A model generated the notes under the pieces. It made no database searches and was not told the origin of the DNA. It was given only the letters and a program-made list of their open reading frames with translations. Of a DNA stretch of 64,000 bases, positions 21,388 through 31,088 are shown piece by piece (position 1 is the stretch's first letter; the number at the start of each line of letters is the position of its first letter). Source of the DNA: Symbiodinium natans (taxonomy: Eukaryota > Sar > Dinophyceae > Suessiales > Symbiodiniaceae). A program made the position numbers and the translations under genes. The DNA is taken from contig CAJNDS010002747.1 in assembly GCA_905221605.1 (NCBI GenBank), forward strand, positions 202,179-266,178, read 5' to 3'.

Positions 21388-24284
21388 GCCACGGGGGGGG
21401 GGCGTCGGGGGCGTCGGGGGCTGTCGTGCTAAGGTGGAGGAGTACGAGCGCGGCCATGGCGCTGGGCCGCAGGGCACCCGTGAGGTTAACTTCTGCAACT
21501 TGGTGAGAACGTGCTGTAAATGGCAAAAAAACAGTCCAGAACCCTTTTGGGACCACTAGGAGTTGGCGTTCAGAGTTTAAGGCTCCATCCGCTTCAATCC
21601 GGTGGTCTCCCTCCTGGCCGCTGTGTGTCTCTGGGGTTTCGTCCTCTACGCAGTCTTGGACCCAGAAGCCTCCACTGTCTTCGGGGAGTGGCAGTCCTAC
21701 GTCACGAAGAAGTTCACCTGGCTCTACATTGTGTCCCAGGCCGTGCGTTGGGTGCCTGATGGTGCTTGTGGTCGTTGGATGTAAAGCTGCGGCAGCTGCA
21801 GCAGGTAATGCCTCGAGCCTGCTGCACAGGACTACTGGATTGTCTACCTCTTCCCACTTTGCTACTACTACGGGGACATGAAGCTCGGCCAGGCCACACG
21901 GGAGAGCCATCGAACACACGCGCGTGCCACACGTTGCCACACGTTGCCACACGTAAAATCAAGCTGCGCGCCAGTGGGGCGCGATCCATTGCCTTTGCTG
22001 CGTTGCCAGTGCGTTGCTGCTTTGAGTTGTGTAGTACTTGTGTGCTGTTGCGTTGATCTGCGTTGCACATCCCGGACTCGTGAAGCCGCAGCCGCAGCGT
22101 GCGGCCTGCAGGACGACGAGGAGCCCGAGTACGGCGACCTCACCTACTTGGCGATGGTCTGGTGCGGTGGTGTGGCCATCGGCCTGATCTTCTACGGAGC
22201 CTCGGAGCCTCTGTTCCATGCTGAGGATGGCACCAACAAGTACAAACAACAACGGGTACTTCAACGAGAACGACCGGGCCATCAGTGGACTTCACATCAC
22301 GCTCTTCCACTGGGGCTTCCTGGCATGGATCGTGTACGCCATCACTGCGCTGACCATGGGCTTCCTCTCCTACCGGAAGAACCTGCCGCTGTGCTTCCGC
22401 ACCTGCATGGCCCCTCTCTTTGGCAAGGCCACTTGGGGCTGGATGGGTGACTTGCTGGACGTCCTGACCATCGTCACCATCGTCGCCGGGCTCTGCACGT
22501 CCCTTGGCCTGGGCGCCCGCCAGATTGTCGGTGGCATGCAACGGCTTGAGTGGCTTGAGGGAACCCTCACCGAGGACCGCGCAGTGAGCCTCCCAACCCC
22601 AACAACACCTCAACCCCAATGGTACCGTCCCGGGCAAATTTACATGTCCATTTAGCGTACCCTGCAGCTTTGCCGATGCTTGCAGGACCAGCTCACCAAC
22701 ACGGCTGCCTGGCTGATCGCCGTCATCACGCTGCTCGCCACCGCCTCGGTGGTGGCTGGCCTGGACTTTGGAATCAAGACTGTCTCCTACACGGCCTTCA
22801 TGCTCGGCAACTTCCTCATGGTGGTCATCTTCAGCCTGGATGAGCCTTGGTACATCCTCAACGTCATCGTGCAGGCGGTCGGCTACCACCTTGCGCACTT
22901 CGTAGAGCTCGCCTTTGACACCGACGCCTTTGCTCAGCTGGACCTCGGCAACGGCAGGCCCAACGACGGCAAGGGAGCCCATCCTTCCTGGATGGACTGG
23001 TGGACCATCTTTTACTGGGGCTGGTGGATCGCTTGGGCCCCTTTTGTGGGCACGTTCATGGCCCGCATCTCTCGAGGACGTACCATCAAGCAGGTGGTCC
23101 TGTACACCCTGACCTTGCCCTTCCTGTACGCCGTGCTGTGGTTCTGCATCTTCGGCGCAGCCGCCATCCGCATGAACCGCCGGGCCATCTGGTTGGAGAA
23201 TGTTGGCACGGAACTGTACGGCAACGCCGACTACTTCCTCCACACCGACCTCACCTTCCGGCCCAGCGGGGCAGGCAAGTGCTTCGACGTGCCAGCGAGC
23301 CTGCCAGGAGATGCTTACAGCAGCTACTCCGTTAACACGGATGTGAGCCCCGTCTGCAAGTTCTCTTCGGGTGACTCCTCCGGGTATTGGTTCGACCTGA
23401 TGGGCCAGTACTATGGCATGGGAAACAGCCTGGTCTTCGTGTCCATCGTCACCACCATCCTCTACTTCGTGACGTCCAGCGACAGTGGCTCTTTGGTGGT
23501 GGACCTGATTGCCGCAAATGGTCGCGAGGCGCACGTCGTGCAGCGCATCTTCTGGGCGGTGACGGAGGGTGCAGTTGCCATCGCGGCACTCGCGTCTGGG
23601 GGCTTCAGCTCCCTCACCGCGTTGCAGGCCGTCTCCATTGTCATGGGCCTCCCATTCACAATCGTGATGATGATGATGTGCACGTCCCTCTGGCGTGCAT
23701 TGAAGGTCGAGGCTGGGGAGATTGCCCCCAGAGGCCAACGACCGGATTGGAACCTGCCTCTTTACGGCGGCATCTTCGATGCTCCTGAATGGGTCCTAAC
23801 CTTCGGGAGGTCGAAAATGCCGCCTCTGCGCGTCTTCACGACCTTCGCCCTGGCAACAGTCATGCCTCCCGTCCTCTTCTGGCGCTCCATGCAGGCCATG
23901 TCCAAGTACGAGAAGGCCCCGACACATGCCGGAACCCACGGCATGCTCGCGCTGGTGCTGGGCCTTGCCTTCAAGGCTTTCGTGATCCTCCACATCGTCT
24001 CATGGGTCTACCAGGCGGATGCAAACGGCCCCAAGGAAGGCAAGGCGATGTGGGCTATGGCCTGGGTTGCGTACCTCACCTTCGCCGGCGTCTTGTCCTT
24101 GGGTCGGCATCAAATCCGGAGGCTGTACGGCATTGAGGGCTCCGGCATCGAGGACATCTGCGCCGCCGTCTTCTTGTACCCGCAGACGCTGCTTGGCTGC
24201 GTTCCCACATTGTGTGCCGCCTGCTTGAGCTTCCTTGAGCTCATGCCTGCATGGCCACCTAGTAACCTCGTAGCACTTCCGTGA

Positions 24285-25225
24285 CTTGTCCATCCGAGGC
24301 TCTGCCAGATGCTGGCCCAGGTCGGCAGCGAGCCGGCCCCAAAGCCAGTTTACAAGAAGGGGCAGGCGGGCGCGGAATGTCGAGAATGCTGAGAAGCTGC
24401 GCAAGATGTTGCATGCTGTTGAGGCACACCCGTAGTTCTTCCCCGGGTCCCGCCCTCCTGTGCCAGGAAAGCAAGAAAACGGACGTCGAGATTTGATTGA
24501 TACGTTCCTTTAGAAACGATCTCGCTCCCGACGGGCTGTGAGAGATGGCGTGCCAATCCAGGCCAGCCGTACATAGGATTGGGGTTATCCGTAAACCCTA
24601 AACATCCCTAAACCCTAAACCCTATACTGCGTGCGTGTGCATCCTCTGCCAGGACCCAGATTTTGCCTGAGACGCGTCGTCTAGCAACGAAGCCTGCAGC
24701 TGGCTTCGTGGTTTTGATCGAACGTTTTGCTCAAAAGCCGTTTGTGTGGTGACGTCGGTGTCGCTCGGCGCCCCTCCCCCGCAGACTGGCTAAGCAGCCG
24801 AGCAGGCCAAGGCATGCAAAGCAGCCTTAATCTTGTCTCCGTGCTGCCACAGAGAGGCAACCCGCAACTCGCTCAGCGGTTTTGAGTACTGCTGCATTTC
24901 TGCACCTCCATTTTTTGGGTTCAGCTGTTGAGTTCCTCCGTACGCTTTTTCTGGTGGAGCGAGATGCGCGTGTCTCTACAAGCCTTGTACTTCAGCAACC
25001 TTGCTCCCTGATTGCGCACCGTGCGGGTCTGCATACTACAGCCTATAGGCAAGAATGCACGCAATCCCATTATTAGGGTTTAGGGTTTAGGGTTCACTTA
25101 GGGTTTATAGGGTTTAGGGCCCCATAGCTGACAGGGGCTTTGTTGCTGCCTGCTGGCCTCAGTCTGTCACATGGATGGATGGAGGCACAATGCCCAATGG
25201 ATCGCTGGCAATCGCTAAGCAAAAC
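24285..25225 (+). other. Diverged tail of the BCCT tandem unit
   Basis: The first ~255 bp match the spacer of copies 1 and 2 closely. A ~100-bp insertion with CCCTAAA units then interrupts (about 24556-24655). Homology resumes with many substitutions and indels (AGCAACGAAGCCTGCAGCTGG, GACTGGCTAAGCAGCCGAGC, CTCAGTCTGTCACATGGATGG). A further telomere-like insert is at 25076-25125. Homology is lost near 25225, before the next gene copy would start. This is the oldest-looking end of the array. Confidence 0.7.
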
Positions 25226-25272
25226 AAGGCAGGCCGTTGTGAGTTCAGGGGTTCTGCACTTGTCGCCTGTGC

Positions 25273-25470
25273 AGGGTTCCAGTGGGGCCAAAATTAAGGA
25301 CAATCACTTCGATCCCGACGTGGAGGGCATAAGTTTAGAGCATGGGTTCCAGGACCCATCTGAAGCTGACTGGGAGAACGCCTTTTTTCAGGCAGATAGG
25401 TTTGCAACAGCCTGCAAAAACTATGACTTGCGGGTGGTCCTACTCAAGCAGATCAGCAGAGCACATCGAA
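25273..25470 (+). CDS. Candidate internal exon, unknown protein
   Basis: The frame between a GTGCAG acceptor and a CGAACAG/GTATTG donor reads GSSGAKIKDNHFDPDVEG and continues through EADWENAFFQADRFATACKN and LRVVLLKQISRAHRTG. Composition is that of a soluble mixed helical protein. No family is recognised. A start and neighbouring exons cannot be placed. It lies just beyond the decayed end of the BCCT array. Confidence 0.4.
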
Positions 25471-25561
25471 CAGGTATTGCTTTCTGCAGGGGATCTGATT
25501 TCATGCGTGCTGGCAGTCACTACGCTCTTCAACCGTAAACCCTAAGCCCTCTGAATCCTTC

Positions 25562-25862
25562 AGACATGCTAAACCCTAAACCCGAAACCCTAAGCCCTAA
25601 GCCCTAAACCGGGAGCCGGTTATGAAATCCCTGGCACTCCTTCATGCACAGTTGGCTACGCTCACGCCCGACAACATCCATGCAGTTTAGGCCCGTCGCC
25701 CTAAACCCTGTGTACCCTGTGGTGTGGCTAGGCTGCCTGTTTGGGGGTGGCAAGCAACAACTCTCTGAACTTTGACCTCTGAACTCTAAGCCCTAAGCCC
25801 TAAACCCTAAACCCTACGTTGTGCGCGTGTGAGAGACCCGAAACCCTAAACCCTAAACCCTC
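25562..25862 (+). repeat. Scattered CCCTAAA/CCCTAAG tracts
   Basis: Short telomeric runs at 25564-25608 and 25794-25860 are separated by single-copy-looking sequence with no gene that I can support. Confidence 0.8.
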
Positions 25863-26251
25863 GGGTGGGAAAAACATCCTAAACCGAACACCAACAAAGA
25901 ATTCTCCGATCTTCGTTTCACATGGCGTCACATGGCGACTTCCAAACCCTGGTGGCGCTGGCTCTGGCCATTTGGTCGGCCCCTGGAAAGGGCCCCTTGG
26001 GGCACGCGGATGAACCCCAAAAGGAGTACCTATGTAATCCCATAAAGGGTATTTCTCGGGGGATATAGGGTACCCTGTGTCATCCCTGAAAGGGTTGAGG
26101 GTTCAGGGTTTAGGGCCCTTTTGCCCTACAAGGGAGTGGCTTTGGCATGCATCGGCTTGTACTTCCCTACATGACTCCGCTCCCTTCTACAGGGTATATG
26201 CTGCAAAACCAGGGTGTGGGATCCTAATTCTGGAACCGTTTGGTACCCGAG

Positions 26252-26338
26252 GTCGAGCCCCAACCCGTGACATTGTCGGAGTTTGATGACAAGAGCCTGC
26301 TGGAGGAGATCCTGGGGAAGAAGCAGGAGTTGAGACAG
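26252..26338 (+). CDS. Candidate short exon, unknown protein
   Basis: After an ACCCGAG acceptor-like site the frame reads VEPQPVTLSEFDDKSLLEEI and then LGKKQELRQ, up to a CAG/GTTTCT donor. It is an acidic, helical, protein-like segment, unlike the surrounding C-rich and telomeric sequence. Family and gene extent are unknown. Confidence 0.3.
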
Positions 26339-26577
26339 GTTTCTCCTGATGTCATGGTTGTTCGAGGTGCTTGGTCCAATCATGATAGAGAGCGGGCGCG
26401 GATAGCGGATAGCGAGCTTTGGGGGGCTCCTTCCACGACGTTTCTCCCAGAAGGCCTCTAACCCCAGCCCACAAAACCTCACGCCTCGCTCTGGCATAGA
26501 AACCCTAAACCTACCCTTTCTAGACTGTGAACCCTAAACCCTAAACCCTAAACCCTAATGTGGTATCCTAATTAGTG

Positions 26578-26825
26578 TGGGGGGGCCCCCCCCCCCCCCC
26601 CCCAAACTAAATCCACCCCCGCAATAGTGTCACCAAAACAAGGGGCCCCCCCAAACTAATTTTCGGCCCCGGGCCCCCCCCACCGGCTCCTCTTCATTTC
26701 CTCTTCGCTCCTCTTCCCTCTCCTCTTCCTCTCCCTCTCCTCTTAGGTAATTAAGCTCAGGTAAGCTCAGATGAGCTCAGCTCAGGTAAGCTCAGGAAAG
26801 CTCAGGAAAGCTCAGGTAAGCTCAG
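26578..26825. repeat. C/G homopolymer runs and AGCTCAGG minisatellite
   Basis: GGGGGG beside a long C run (26580-26603), a CTCTTCC-rich stretch, then about seven units of AGGTAAGCTC/AGGAAAGCTC (26745-26825). No gene seen. Confidence 0.85.
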
Positions 26826-26993
26826 TTGCTCTTTTCTTTCATCATCTTGTTCTCTTTTTTTCTCTCTTCCGAAACCCATGCCCGAAAAACCTTACTTTAT
26901 TGTGGGGGGGGCAATCGAGTTTTTGTCTCCTGAATAAAATTTTGGAAAACTTTTCATTATTGGAGGGGTCCAGACTAATCAGGATACGACATT

Positions 26994-27053
26994 AAACCCT
27001 AAACCCTAAACCCTAAACCCTAAACCCTAAACCCTAAACCCTAAACCCTAAAC
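26994..27053 (+). repeat. Interstitial telomeric array (CCCTAAA)n
   Basis: Eight to nine perfect units, immediately upstream of the region that leads to the carrier-like gene. Confidence 0.95.
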
Positions 27054-27279
27054 CGCAATATCCGAGGATCAAGAAGCGGGGGCTCCTTACTGAGGCTCAC
27101 TGGGCATGGACAGAGAAGAGGTGTGCAACAGCCGCCCTTACCTACACTGTCCCCATGTTCTTGGCTGGCTTTCCAGCTTGGTAGGCTGGCTTGAAGGGAG
27201 AACCCAGTGCTTTTCCCCCGGGTCATGACATCCTACATACTTCTTTCGCCTTCTTCTCAAGGGGCACCAGCCAGCCCAG

Positions 27280-28259
27280 GTATGTTGACCACCCGCTGTT
27301 TGTGATCCGCATGCACATGGAAAGGCGGACGATCGGATTTGCGGCGGCAGCGAGGGACTTGTATTCCAACGAGGGCCTGTATGGCTTCTTCGCGGGAAGC
27401 CAAACCTACGGAGTCCGAACAGCGCTTTTCCAGCGACGACGTCCGAAAGAAAGCGAGATCATGGCGCGCCTCATCTTCTCCATCGGGAACCTCCGTCTAC
27501 CGGTTGCATTGGCCTGCAGCAGCTTGAGCAGGGGATATTTCGAGCTGGTGGATGGGAAAGCAGCCTTTAGCTGCTTCTGTTCAGGATTCTTTGCAGCCCT
27601 GTTCTCTTGCCCCTCAGAGGCGCTGATGAGGCACAGCGTCTGCACCCACGCCGATCGCGTGACGAACTCTGAAAAGTACAACCACTTTAAAGACTCTCCC
27701 AAACATATCCAGCTCGCGAAGATGCTCGCGGGCTTGAACCCAGATCCGCCCCCGCCCGAGCAGTACCAGACGGTGGACATCGTAGCTTCGGCGAGCCAGC
27801 CGTCTCGCCTCTTCCGCGGGTGGCCACTGGACTGCACACGATTTGGCTTGTTCTTTATGGGCTTCTCTTGGACGTATCAGCGCCAGACAGGCCACTATCC
27901 GAACAGCAACTGGATCCAGGACCCGTGGAGACTCAGATGCTCTTGGGACCCTTTTCCGCGGTCTTTGTGTTCTCTGCGATCTATAGGGAGTCCCAAACGG
28001 GCAGTTGATCTAAACTATGCACCATTGCTGATCAAGCCGCTTTTTGGGGGGTAAGCATCCCTTTATATGCCACCAACTTTGCCCTTCTTTTGTTTTGGTT
28101 TGGGGTTTTGGCTGTTGTTGCTGAGTTGCTGAGCAGTGCAGGAAGGAGACGCTTTACGCGGGCTCCTTTGCGATCCTTGCAGGGTCGAGCCTGGCGCTCC
28201 CCCTTGATGTTGTGAGGCGGCTGGAAGTGCTGAAGCTGGTGTTCTTGAGGGTTTTATGA
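27280..28259 (+). CDS. Mitochondrial-carrier-like (SLC25-type) protein
   Basis: It is related to the membrane solute carriers that exchange metabolites across the inner mitochondrial or another organelle membrane. Exon 1 starts after a CCCAG acceptor at 27279 (the frame stays open back to 27191) and runs to 28050. A 91-bp GT-AG intron (28051-28141) follows, then exon 2, 28142-28259. Three family modules are visible. The first is HPLFVIRMHM followed by ARDLYSNEGLYGFFAG (matching the EGxxxxFxxG element). The second is FSCPSEALMRHSV, with spacing off by one. The third, in exon 2, is LALPLDVVRRLEV, a good Px(D)xxR motif. The product ends soon after module 3, where a normal carrier has about 80 more residues. 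Either a further intron follows near 28250 or the gene is truncated. Substrate unknown. Confidence 0.6.
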
Positions 28260-28950
28260 GACATAGAAAGTCATTCAGTAGTCGCGTTAGGTTTATTTTT
28301 TTGCCATAGCCACGCCGCTGTCATATCCCCGCACGAACGAAGAAGTGTGTGGCCGCTAATTCCGCAACTTAGCGACTCTTGGGCTATCAGTTCGATGTTC
28401 AAGCTGCGGATGACTTATGTAGGTCCAAGGTCAATATTGAATATTGATCTGCGGATTAGGGCTGTTTTTTGGGATGTCCTGCGTTGAGCAAGGGGACTGG
28501 CCCCTTGACCGTTCTAACGCGAAGACATAAACGTAGCGCAAGCTTCAGGAAGAGGCCGTTCCAAACTCAAGGACTGAATGCTGTGTAACTGGATCCTCCT
28601 TTGCTTGCGATGCAGCACAGACTCTTGCAACTGCTCAGGAACGCCTGCCATTGAGGTTCGCAGTTCCACTTTTTCAGAGTTCGAGGTAATGCTTGATTCA
28701 CGCTAAGCCCCGTGACACCCCGTGAATTTGTGTATGCAAGCACCACCTCTCTCTGAATGCTCATTCCTGGAGCCCCGTACGAAATCCGAACTCAGCTATG
28801 CTCTTAACCCTACACCCTAAACCCTAAACCTAGTCACGTGCTACTAACCCTGCATGTTGCGAGGTCACTCGCGCATTATCCACGAGAGGAGCCTCCCAAA
28901 GCTGCAGAGGTCCTCAGAGGTGTTCCAGTGCTGCTGCTTGACCCTATAAA
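28260..28950. other. No feature recognised
   Basis: The sequence looks single-copy, with one short CCCTAAA tract near 28805-28830. I see no coding frame, RNA gene or repeat that I can support. Confidence 0.5.
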
Positions 28951-29050
28951 CTTGGGTGTTCCCCCTAAACTAACAGTCCTTAGTAGGGAAGATAACACGG
29001 GGTGCTAAAGTCCCAACCAGGGACTGTTAGTAAAGGGGGAACATCCCAAG
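28951..29050. mobile_element. Foldback MITE-like element, best copy
   Basis: A 100-bp palindromic element. The left end 28951-28979 and right end 29021-29050 are inverted repeats of about 30 bp (core TTCCCCCT, then ACTAACAGTCC) with two mismatches and one indel. It starts CTTGGG and ends CCCAAG. It is related to the copies at 542 and 3276 and has no coding capacity. Confidence 0.8.
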
Positions 29051-29126
29051 TCAAAACCCTAAACCGACATTTTCCTGTCTTCCCCTCAGCTCAAAAGACC
29101 CAAATAATTATGGCCAGCATAGCTTC

Positions 29127-29330
29127 CATGGAAGGTAGCAAGGAGCCGCCCAGCTACATCGGGCGAAAGAATCGAACATGTCGACGATGTAGATATCGTC
29201 CTAGCTAATGAACCAGACAAAAGAGAAGAGGTTGTCTCTCCAAGCAGGCTTTGGGGCGCCATTCGGAGTCCCCCTTCTTTGGTGGATGTAGTAGGACTTT
29301 ACGGGCAAGCCACGCTCCAACCGAAGCCAG
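29127..29330 (+). CDS. Candidate internal exon, unknown protein
   Basis: One frame reads GERIEHVDDVDIVLANEPDK, then VVSPSRLWGAIRSPPSLVDV and GLYGQATLQPKPG, and ends at a CCAG/GTTGGC donor. It contains no repeat and reads like a soluble protein segment. A second open stretch downstream (to 29598) has a hydrophobic segment CALFLCFASFASVLAQ, which may or may not belong to the same gene. No family recognised. Confidence 0.35.
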
Positions 29331-29697
29331 GTTGGCACAACGGGTTGGATACCACTGTGCGCTCTTCCTGTGCTTCGCATCCTTCGCATCCGTTCTCGCG
29401 CAGCTGGACTGCCCGACTGGAGCCCCGCGGTGGTGGCTGCTGCAGACAGATGGACGTGGCGACTGCACGCCCGTCTTCCTCAAAAAGAAGTTGAGAGCGC
29501 AGGTGCCGCAGGCATGGAAGGTACCCCGAAATAGCCGCAAGGATGGCCCACAGCCACAAGAATCATGGTGCATGATTGCTCTAGAGGCTGAAAGCTGATC
29601 TTAGCCAAGCCTGGGCTTCGTTTAGAGACTGTCGAGGAGCGTTGGAGGGAGGATTCAGATCCCCAAAGAAACCACTCAGGAATCACAGCAGGGAACA

Positions 29698-29945
29698 TTA
29701 GGGTTTAAGGTTTAGCGTTTAGGGTAGCCTCTGCGATTTCTTGCACGACAGGGTGGTGCTCAAGGCATCCGCAGAGCACAGCTCGCATGGACAGGCCAAT
29801 CAGGGAGGCCCGAGGCTCCAGAATCCCTGGACATTTTAGGGTTTAGGGGTTTAGATTTAGGGGTTTAGGGTTTAGGGGTTTAGGGGTTTAGGGGTTTAGG
29901 GGTTTAGGGGTTTAGGGGTTGAGGGGTTGAGGGGTTTAGGGGTTT
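29698..29945 (-). repeat. TTTAGGG and TTTAGGGG tracts
   Basis: A short TTTAGGG tract (29698-29725), then about a dozen GGGGTTTA units (29835-29945). This octamer variant directly borders element B. Confidence 0.9.
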
Positions 29946-29952
29946 GTGGCAT

Positions 29953-29979
29953 GGACCTTTAGGGTCTATTTGGCACGCC
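29953..29979 (+). repeat. Left terminal inverted repeat of element B
   Basis: It starts GGACCTTTAGGGTC and ends TATTTGGCACGCC. It is identical over 27 bases to the reverse complement of 39689-39715. Confidence 0.9.
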
Positions 29980-29998
29980 CCTTTGTTTACTATTTACA

Positions 29999-30066
29999 AA
30001 ACTTCTTGAAAGTAGTAGTGGTAGTAGTAGTAGTAGTAGGAGTAGTAGGAGTAGTAGTAGTAGTAG

Positions 30067-30102
<36 letters not shown>

Positions 30103-30123
30103 CAGTAGTAGTAGTAGCAGTAA
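29999..30123 (+). repeat. (GTA)n trinucleotide repeat
   Basis: About 40 GTA/TAG units with GGAGTA and GCAGTA variants. The Val-rich open frame over it is a by-product. Confidence 0.95.
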
Positions 30124-30179
30124 ATGTAGATCCAGCCGGCCAACAGCCAGACTTAGGCAAGCACCCTCGCTTCGTGTTT

Positions 30180-31088
30180 CCTGTGACTTGGTAGGGTCCA
30201 GAGGTTTGTCGTATGTCCCCTCCCTTCGTCCCTTCGTGTTGTAAGGGTTTTGTAAGGGCTTTGGAGGTTTGTGTGCTTCCCCTTTCTCGTTCTTACAGGT
30301 TTTGGGGGAGCATCAAAATGATTATCATATATGATGTGTTTCCGTGCTCGTATTATGAGGGCTAGTGCCTGCCCTAGAGGTTTGTCGTATGTCCCCCCGC
30401 TTCGTGTTCCTGTGATTTGGTAGGGGGCTAAAGGTTTGTCGTGTGTCCCCTCCCTTCGTCCCTTCGTGTTGTAAGGGTTTTGGGAGGGTCCTGGAGGTTT
30501 GTCGTATGTCCCCTTTGTTCGTGCTTGTAGGGTCTGGGGAGTGTGTAGATGATAATCACATATCATGTGTTTCCGTGCTCGTATTATGAGGGCTAGTGCC
30601 TGCCCTAGAGGTTTGTCGTATGTCCCCCCGCTTCGTGTTCCTGTGATTTGGTAGGGGGCTAAAGGTTTGTCGTGTGTCCCCTCCCTTCGTCCCTTCGTGT
30701 TGTAAGGGTTTTGGGAGGGTCCTGGAGGTTTGTCGTATGTCCCCTTTGTTCGTGCTTGTAGGGTCTGGGGAGTGTGTAGATGATAATCACATATCATGTG
30801 CTTCCGTGCTCGTTTTATGAGGGGCTAGTGATTGGCCTGGAGGTTTGTCAGATGACGCCCCCGCTTCGTGATCCTGTGATTTGGTAGGGGCCTAAAGGTT
30901 TGTAGTGCGTCGCCTCCCTTCACTCCTTCCTATTGTAAGGGTTCTGTGAGGGCCCTGGAGGTTTGTCGTATGTCCCCTTTCTTCTTGCTTGTAGGGTTTG
31001 GGGAGCATCTAGATGATAGAGGTTTGTCGTATGTCGTCTCCCTTCGTCCCTTCGTGTTGTAAGGGTTTTGTGAGGGCCCTGAAGGTCT
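30180..31088 (-). repeat. Minisatellite array, reversed part
   Basis: Units of 231 bp, built of three related sub-units, each containing GACATACGACAAACC in reverse complement (GGTTTGTCGTATGTC). Two consecutive units (starting near 30335 and 30566) are almost identical. Because 231 is a multiple of three, one minus-strand frame stays open for 214 codons with the repeated peptide GTYDKP. This is a consequence of unit length and not evidence of a gene. Confidence 0.85.

Larger units (their letters stand above)
11887..21392. mobile_element. Element A: 9.5-kb satellite-filled TIR element
   Basis: This block sits inside the poly-G tract of BCCT copy 3: Gs end at 11886, and Gs followed by GCGTCGGGGG resume at 21393. 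Just inside each edge is an inverted repeat, 11891-11918 against 21360-21387, with 26 of 28 bases matching and the core GGGTCTATTTAGAAGCT. Copies 1 and 2 lack the block and show the empty site. The interior has no transposase-like ORF. It consists of AT-rich boxed satellites, a ~1.1-kb degenerate telomere-like tandem repeat, a palindromic TTAAACCAT array, and pyrimidine-rich repeats in both orientations. Because the target is homopolymeric, a target-site duplication cannot be read. It could be a non-autonomous DNA element or a satellite block moved by recombination. Confidence 0.7.
11816..24284 (+). pseudogene. BCCT-family transporter, copy 3 (split by insertion)
   Basis: The 5' part of exon 1 is 11816-11886 and resumes at about 21393-21479 after element A. 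The remaining exons are 21582-21742, 21830-21892, 22112-22583 and 22686-24284. Exon 4 has the same extra A as copy 2 (near 22245), so the frame is broken there. Exon 5 is complete and includes the TM8 box GWWIAWAPFVG. One T is missing at the old stop (CTTTGA became CTTGA), so the last exon reads on for 15 residues, starting ELMPAWPPS, to TGA at 24282-24284. The 9.5-kb insertion in exon 1 should prevent normal expression from the same start. Confidence 0.8.

Noticed and set aside
30153-30797. 214-codon minus-strand frame with repeated GTYDKP peptide
   Set aside because: It consists of satellite units whose length is a multiple of three. Other units of the same array contain stops or shift frame.
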